Below are positions 59,991 to 64,000 of a stretch of DNA of 64,000 nucleotides, one piece after another. Source of the DNA: Microbulbifer sp. A4B17 (GTDB lineage Bacteria > Pseudomonadota > Gammaproteobacteria > Pseudomonadales > Cellvibrionaceae). A model generated the notes under the pieces. The model was given only the letters and a program-made list of their open reading frames with translations, was not told where the DNA came from and searched no databases. Every line of letters starts with the position of its first letter. Position 1 is the first letter of the stretch. The position numbers and the translations under genes were made by a program. The stretch covers positions 1,436,501 to 1,500,500 of the forward strand of contig NZ_CP029064.1 of assembly GCF_003076275.1 (NCBI RefSeq). The letters run 5' to 3'.

Positions 59991-60012
59991 GACCGGGGCC
60001 GCCCGGTCTTTT
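59991..60012. terminator. Hairpin after mutS
   Basis: GACCGGG (59991-59997) and CCCGGTC (60002-60008) with loop GCCG. The T-run lies on the forward side, so termination of mutS on the reverse strand would be weak; partial read-through into fdxA is likely. Confidence 0.4.
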
Positions 60013-62662
60013 ACTTCAATAACTTGCGCAAAGAATAGAGCGCTTCCAGTGCCTGGCGTGGCGTCAAATCGTCCGGATCAAGCTCCTCAAGGGCATCCAC
60101 GGCCGGGTGGCTCGGGCTGCCAAACAGATCTACCTGCTGGGGGGAACCAGGGCCCGCGGCCATTGGCACAGCGGCTTCTTCCGGCTCCTGTTTGGGGGCC
60201 GGTGCAGGCGTAGCAATAGGAGCTGGCACATCTACCGACTGAGCGCCGGCTTCCAATGCTGCCAAGCGCGCGCGGGCCTCGGTCAATACATCACTGGGGA
60301 TACCGGCCAGTTTGGCCACCTGCAACCCGTAACTTTTAGAGGCAGGCCCTTCCTGGATGCGGTGCAGGAAGACAATTCCCTCGCCGTGCTCGGTGGCATC
60401 CAAGTGGATGTTGGCGGCCTCAGAGCATTGGCTGGGCAGGTCAGTCAGTTCAAAGTAATGGGTGGCGAACAGTGTAAAGGCGCGCACTTCCCCCGCCAGA
60501 TAGTGGGCACAGGCCCAAGCCAGGGACAGGCCGTCGTAAGTGCTGGTACCACGGCCAATCTCATCCATCAGTACCAAACTGTGCTCGGTGGCGTTGCGCA
60601 GGATGTTGGCGGTCTCGGTCATTTCCACCATAAAGGTGGAGCGGCCACCGGCCAGGTCATCGGCACTGCCGATGCGGGTGAAGATACGATCCAGCAAGCC
60701 GATCTGGGCGCTGTCCGCAGGCACATAACTGCCACAGTGGGCGAGAAGGGCAATCAACGCAGTCTGGCGCATATAGGTAGATTTACCGCCCATGTTCGGA
60801 CCGGTAATTACCAGCATGCGGCGGTCGTTGTGCAACTCAATATCGTTAGCCACAAAAGGCTCGTCCAACACCTGCTCCACCACCGGATGGCGCCCGCCGG
60901 CAATATGCAGACCCGGCTCACTGCCTAGTTCGGGGCGGCACAGGCGCAAATCGTCAGCGCGCTCGGCCAAGCAGGCCAGCACGTCCAATTCGGAGATACC
61001 TGCTGCGGCGGCTTGTAGCTCTGCCAGGGACTCATTCAGCTGATTGATCAGCTCTTCGTACAGTGCCTTTTCGCGAGCTAGCGCGCGGCTCTTGGCGGAG
61101 AGCGCCTTGTCTTCAAACTCCTTCAGCTCGGGGGTAATGAAGCGCTCCGCATTTTTCAGGGTCTGGCGGCGAATATATTCAGCTGGCGCCTTATCGCTTT
61201 GCCCGCGACTGATTTCAATAAAGTAGCCATGCACCCGGTTGTAACCCACCTTAAGGGTGGGGATACCGGTGCGCTCTTTTTCTCGCTGCTCCAGTTGCAC
61301 CAGGTAATCGCCGGCGTTTTCACTGATAGCGCGCAGCTCGTCCAGTTCTTCGTCGTAGCCGGCAGCGATAACCCCACCGTCGCGAATTACCACTGGAGGG
61401 TTTTCAATAATGGCATCTTGCAGCAGCTCTACGGTTTCTGGCCACTCGCCGATCTGGCTGCACAATTCACTCAATAAAGTTGCTTCAGATTCTGCCAACT
61501 GCTGCTGAATTTCCGGGAATTGAGCCAGGGACTGGCCCAGGCGAGCCAAATCCCGAGGACGTGCAGAGCGCAGTGCCAAACGGCCCAGGATTCGCTCCAT
61601 ATCACCCACAGGTTTGAGAGCATCACGCAGAGGCTCAAAGCCATAATCGGCAATTAATGCTGCGATGGCATCCTGGCGGTTGCGCAAGGTGGTCAGCTGG
61701 CGCAAGGGGTTGTTGAACCAGCGGCGCAATAAGCGGCTACCCATAGCGGTTTTACAGCTATCGAAGACCGACAATAGGGTATTGTCATCGCCACCGTTCA
61801 GGTTCAGATCAATCTCCAGGTTGCGGCGGCTGGCACCATCCAAGGCAACTGTTTCATCCCCACTTTCGGTAAGCAGGCCGCGAATATGGGGCAGCTCGGT
61901 ACGCTGGGTGTCCCGTGCGTATTGCAGCAAACAGCCGGCAGCGATCACAGCACCGTGCATATGACTGCACCCAAAGGCCTCCAGGTTCATGGTGCCGAAT
62001 TGCTGGTTGAGCAGACGCAAAGCGCTCTCCAGCTCGAACTCCCAAGGTGCGCGGCGGCGCACGCCCGCGCGGCGCTCGATTTCAACCGGCAGGCTAAGGT
62101 TTTCTGGTGCAAGCAGTTCAGCGGGATTGTGACGTTGTACCTGCTCAGCTAAGGCTTCCAGAGTATCTGTTTCCTGAACCACAAAGCGGCCGGTCGCCAG
62201 GTCAAGCAGTGCAAGGCCAAATGTATCGCCTAAATGTGAAATAGCAGCCAGCAGGTTATCGCGGCGATCGTTAAGGAGAGCTTCGTCGGTGACTGTGCCC
62301 GGCGTAACAATACGAACCACCTGCCGCTCAACAGGCCCCTTACTGGTGGCCGGATCACCGATCTGTTCACAGATGGCAACGGAAACACCGGCCTTAATCA
62401 GCCGTGCCAAGTAGCCTTCAGCTGCATGGTAGGGGATGCCCGCCATGGGGATAGGCTCACCGCCGGACTTTCCACGGGCAGTAAGGGTGACATCTAACAG
62501 CTCAGCCGCTTTCTTGGCATCATCAAAGAACAGCTCGTAAAAGTCCCCCATGCGGTAGAACACCAGCTCCTGGGGATGCTGGGCCTTGATGCGCATGTAT
62601 TGCTGCATCATGGGGGTGTGTTCGGGTTTCGCGGCCTTGGTCTTGTTTGCGGTTCTTGGCAT
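60011..62662 (-). CDS. mutS: DNA mismatch repair protein MutS
   Basis: Recognises mismatches and small loops, then recruits MutL. 883 residues (E. coli 853). Mismatch-binding domain has the Phe-x-Glu motif in [16 protein letters not shown] near residues 36-51. The ATPase has Walker [15 protein letters not shown] near 617, [16 protein letters not shown] (Walker B) and the helix with [11 protein letters not shown]. The C-terminal extension contains an Ala/Pro-rich linker ([20 protein letters not shown]) before a helical tail ([20 protein letters not shown]), the tetramerisation type domain. Confidence 0.98.
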   Translation of the reverse strand: MPRTANKTKAAKPEHTPMMQQYMRIKAQHPQELVFYRMGDFYELFFDDAKKAAELLDVTLTARGKSGGEPIPMAGIPYHAAEGYLARLIKAGVSVAICEQIGDPATSKGPVERQVVRIVTPGTVTDEALLNDRRDNLLAAISHLGDTFGLALLDLATGRFVVQETDTLEALAEQVQRHNPAELLAPENLSLPVEIERRAGVRRRAPWEFELESALRLLNQQFGTMNLEAFGCSHMHGAVIAAGCLLQYARDTQRTELPHIRGLLTESGDETVALDGASRRNLEIDLNLNGGDDNTLLSVFDSCKTAMGSRLLRRWFNNPLRQLTTLRNRQDAIAALIADYGFEPLRDALKPVGDMERILGRLALRSARPRDLARLGQSLAQFPEIQQQLAESEATLLSELCSQIGEWPETVELLQDAIIENPPVVIRDGGVIAAGYDEELDELRAISENAGDYLVQLEQREKERTGIPTLKVGYNRVHGYFIEISRGQSDKAPAEYIRRQTLKNAERFITPELKEFEDKALSAKSRALAREKALYEELINQLNESLAELQAAAAGISELDVLACLAERADDLRLCRPELGSEPGLHIAGGRHPVVEQVLDEPFVANDIELHNDRRMLVITGPNMGGKSTYMRQTALIALLAHCGSYVPADSAQIGLLDRIFTRIGSADDLAGGRSTFMVEMTETANILRNATEHSLVLMDEIGRGTSTYDGLSLAWACAHYLAGEVRAFTLFATHYFELTDLPSQCSEAANIHLDATEHGEGIVFLHRIQEGPASKSYGLQVAKLAGIPSDVLTEARARLAALEAGAQSVDVPAPIATPAPAPKQEPEEAAVPMAAGPGSPQQVDLFGSPSHPAVDALEELDPDDLTPRQALEALYSLRKLLK

Positions 62663-63470
62663 TTTTCTCTAAGAAAATCAGTAAGTTACAAAAGTATTTG
62701 CAAACCCCAAGAGCTCCGCAGGAGTGGCGGTCAGCTCAGATTGGGGTAGGGGGCAGGTTTCCTATGGGGCTCAATAAGTAGAAGCGTTCGATCAAATAAT
62801 GAACGGCAAGCCCAAACCTGATGTTCCTGAAGCATGCAATCGGGGTAGGTCTGAACAGAAAGGTCCAGACTTAAGTTCGAAGGGCTTCTTTATAGGGGGC
62901 GCAGAATAGCAGAGTGGGGGACAAACCACTATCCACTATGGATGGCTTATCAACTGCTGGAAGGATGGCTAGTAGCGACCCTGTGATTTTATGAGAACTT
63001 TAATAGATAAGCGGGATGTTTTGCTTTTTTAGGTAAGAAACTTCACTTTGCTTTGCTCTAAAGAATCTGCTGTTGATCTCTACAAAGAAGGTTCCTGACA
63101 CTTCAAGGTCGTGTACTTAGAAAGCCAATTCTCTAAGTGGCAGCGTACCCACCAACTGGAACATCCGTGTGTAAAAAGGTTGGTGAAATACAGTACTGAT
63201 AACTAAGTCCTGCTTCGCATATCAGAATTCAAAAGACGCTGCTTCTATTTCTAGGGAAAATTCTATAACTTGTTGATTTTTAACGGATGTGAAAAGTGAT
63301 ATAAAGCAAGGATAGCGTGGAATTATAAAGACGCTGCTATATATCTACTTGTTTTATTTTGTGACACTCAATGTAGTTCTTTGATTTTGCTGGGTTTTTA
63401 AGCTGGCTTTAATTGAGGACAGCAGAATTATATAGAAGGGTGATATATAGACGCTGCTTTTGAATTAACT
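62663..63470. other. Long gene-poor region, possible integron leader
   Basis: About 810 bases with no convincing gene; AT content rises towards the right. GACGCTGCT occurs at 63235-63243, 63330-63338 and 63450-63458. CACCAAC/GTTGGTG form a 7-bp stem at 63150-63185. The mutS promoter should be near 62670-62760. In relatives recA often lies next to mutS; no recA is here. The right end abuts GTTAGCA at 63471. Confidence 0.45.
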
Positions 63471-63477
63471 GTTAGCA
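63471..63477 (+). other. Candidate integron recombination core site
   Basis: GTTAGCA, matching the GTTRRRY-like core in its first bases and exactly the reverse complement of TGCTAAC at 63978-63984. In cassettes, the crossover falls between G and TT of this core, so the cassette would start at 63472, about 30 bases before the gene start. Confidence 0.5.
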
Positions 63478-63500
63478 ATAATAAGTAATTTGGAGTTTTT

Positions 63501-63974
63501 ATGAATGTGTCAATGGGAAAAACCAAGTGGCAAAAGTTCGAAAGTTATGCCCTTTTAATTATCTTGGTGCTGGTAGGCTTGGGTTATGCTGCTTCAAAAA
63601 TACCATCTTTGTTTTCCCCTGATGAGCGGCAAGTTGCTGTATCCGGTTACATTGCGAATGCAGAACAGAAGGGTATTTCTTGTAGTTATTCGGGCTTTGT
63701 ATTTGATCGTAAATCTGAAGTAGAGAGAATATTTCTTACTTGCAATCCCAATAGTGTTATTCCTGGCAAAGTAAACTCCAAGGAAGAATTGTTTAGTTCA
63801 ATTGGTGAGTATGTGATAACTCCAGCTATTGAGTATCTCCCAAAAAATGAAATGGGCTTTGTTATCGCTATTACACAAATTGATCAAAACATGGTTGTTT
63901 GTACTAATGTCGAGCGTCAGGAAATCACGCAACAGTGGTTGGACTCATATGACAATTACTGCATGCCTGGATAA
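63501..63974 (+). CDS. Hypothetical protein with one N-terminal helix, probable gene cassette
   Basis: 157 residues, no family recognised. One hydrophobic segment (ALLIILVLVGLGYAASKI, about 17-34) follows a basic start; the rest is soluble, probably periplasmic, with four Cys spread out (for example GISCSYSG, FLTCNPN, MVVCTNV, YDNYCMPG) that could form two disulfides. ATG 63501 with TTTGGAG upstream. It is AT-rich, and a short 5' leader and integron-like ends frame it, as in an integron gene cassette. Confidence 0.7.
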   Translation: MNVSMGKTKWQKFESYALLIILVLVGLGYAASKIPSLFSPDERQVAVSGYIANAEQKGISCSYSGFVFDRKSEVERIFLTCNPNSVIPGKVNSKEELFSSIGEYVITPAIEYLPKNEMGFVIAITQIDQNMVVCTNVERQEITQQWLDSYDNYCMPG

Positions 63975-63977
63975 AAT

Positions 63978-64000
63978 TGCTAACAAGGCGTTGCAGTGGA
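63978..64000 (+). other. Start of a probable attC site, cut by the window
   Basis: TGCTAACAAGGCGTTGCAG begins four bases after the stop codon of the small gene. The layout matches the 5' end of integron attC sites (core then L box). The complementary half lies beyond the window, so the hairpin cannot be checked here. Confidence 0.6.

Overview
The window reads as a chromosomal stretch of a marine gammaproteobacterium of the Cellvibrionales type, most like Microbulbifer or a close relative. This is an inference from the kdsA-eno-ftsB-ispD-ispF-truD-pcm-nlpD-rpoS backbone, the mutS-fdxA pair, a GH3 exo-glucanase lipoprotein beside a FucP-type sugar symporter, and a BapA-type secreted protein. 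No rRNA, tRNA, CRISPR array or intact insertion sequence was seen.

Layout. 1-4.2 kb: truncated sugar symporter and a GH3 glucosidase lipoprotein. 4.8-8.4 kb: alpha/beta hydrolase, then a reverse-strand GMC oxidoreductase with its Tat-exported small subunit. 8.4-10 kb: a membrane-bound AraC-type regulator with a 181-bp MITE-like palindromic element inserted just upstream. 10-22 kb: housekeeping block tilS, pyrG, kdsA, eno, ftsB, ispD, ispF, truD, pcm, a DUF368 transporter, nlpD and rpoS. Here surE, usually found between truD and pcm in related bacteria, is absent and a relic of the same MITE family lies at the junction. 22-31 kb: ydbL-ynbE-ydbH envelope lipid-transport operon (reverse), pepN, a SixA-like phosphatase and a type B carboxylesterase.

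31.3-44.5 kb is the most unusual part. A BapA-prefix protein carries a 474-residue tract of 237 Asp-X dipeptides (almost all Asp-Ala), followed by two Asp-Ile alternating segments. Next to it is a complete type I secretion system (TolC-like, LapB-like ABC ATPase, HlyD-like) and a signal-peptide-bearing transglutaminase-fold protein with a Cys-His-Asp triad. Convergent to these is a 1589-residue fusion of an alpha-helical toroid-like domain, a CapA/PgsA metallophosphatase and a MurF-like ligase. The pieces suggest export, possible proteolytic release or crosslinking of an acidic surface polymer, and perhaps synthesis of an amide-linked polymer; the functional link is inferred from position only.

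45-55 kb: an MFS exporter, fadH, a LysR regulator, and a forward fatty-acyl catabolic operon (histidine phosphatase, acyl-CoA dehydrogenase, APH-like kinase, two SDRs, MaoC hydratase). 55-62.7 kb: hydrolase-like protein, ECF sigma/anti-sigma-like pair, SOS-controlled dinB, an AhpD-like protein, a DUF1328 membrane peptide, a polysaccharide deacetylase, fdxA and mutS. 62.7-64 kb: a long gene-poor stretch ending in one small gene bracketed by GTTAGCA and TGCTAAC, which looks like the first cassette of a chromosomal integron.

Most calls rest on motifs read by eye. Operators, relic repeats, small ORFs and the sRNA-like unit are proposals.
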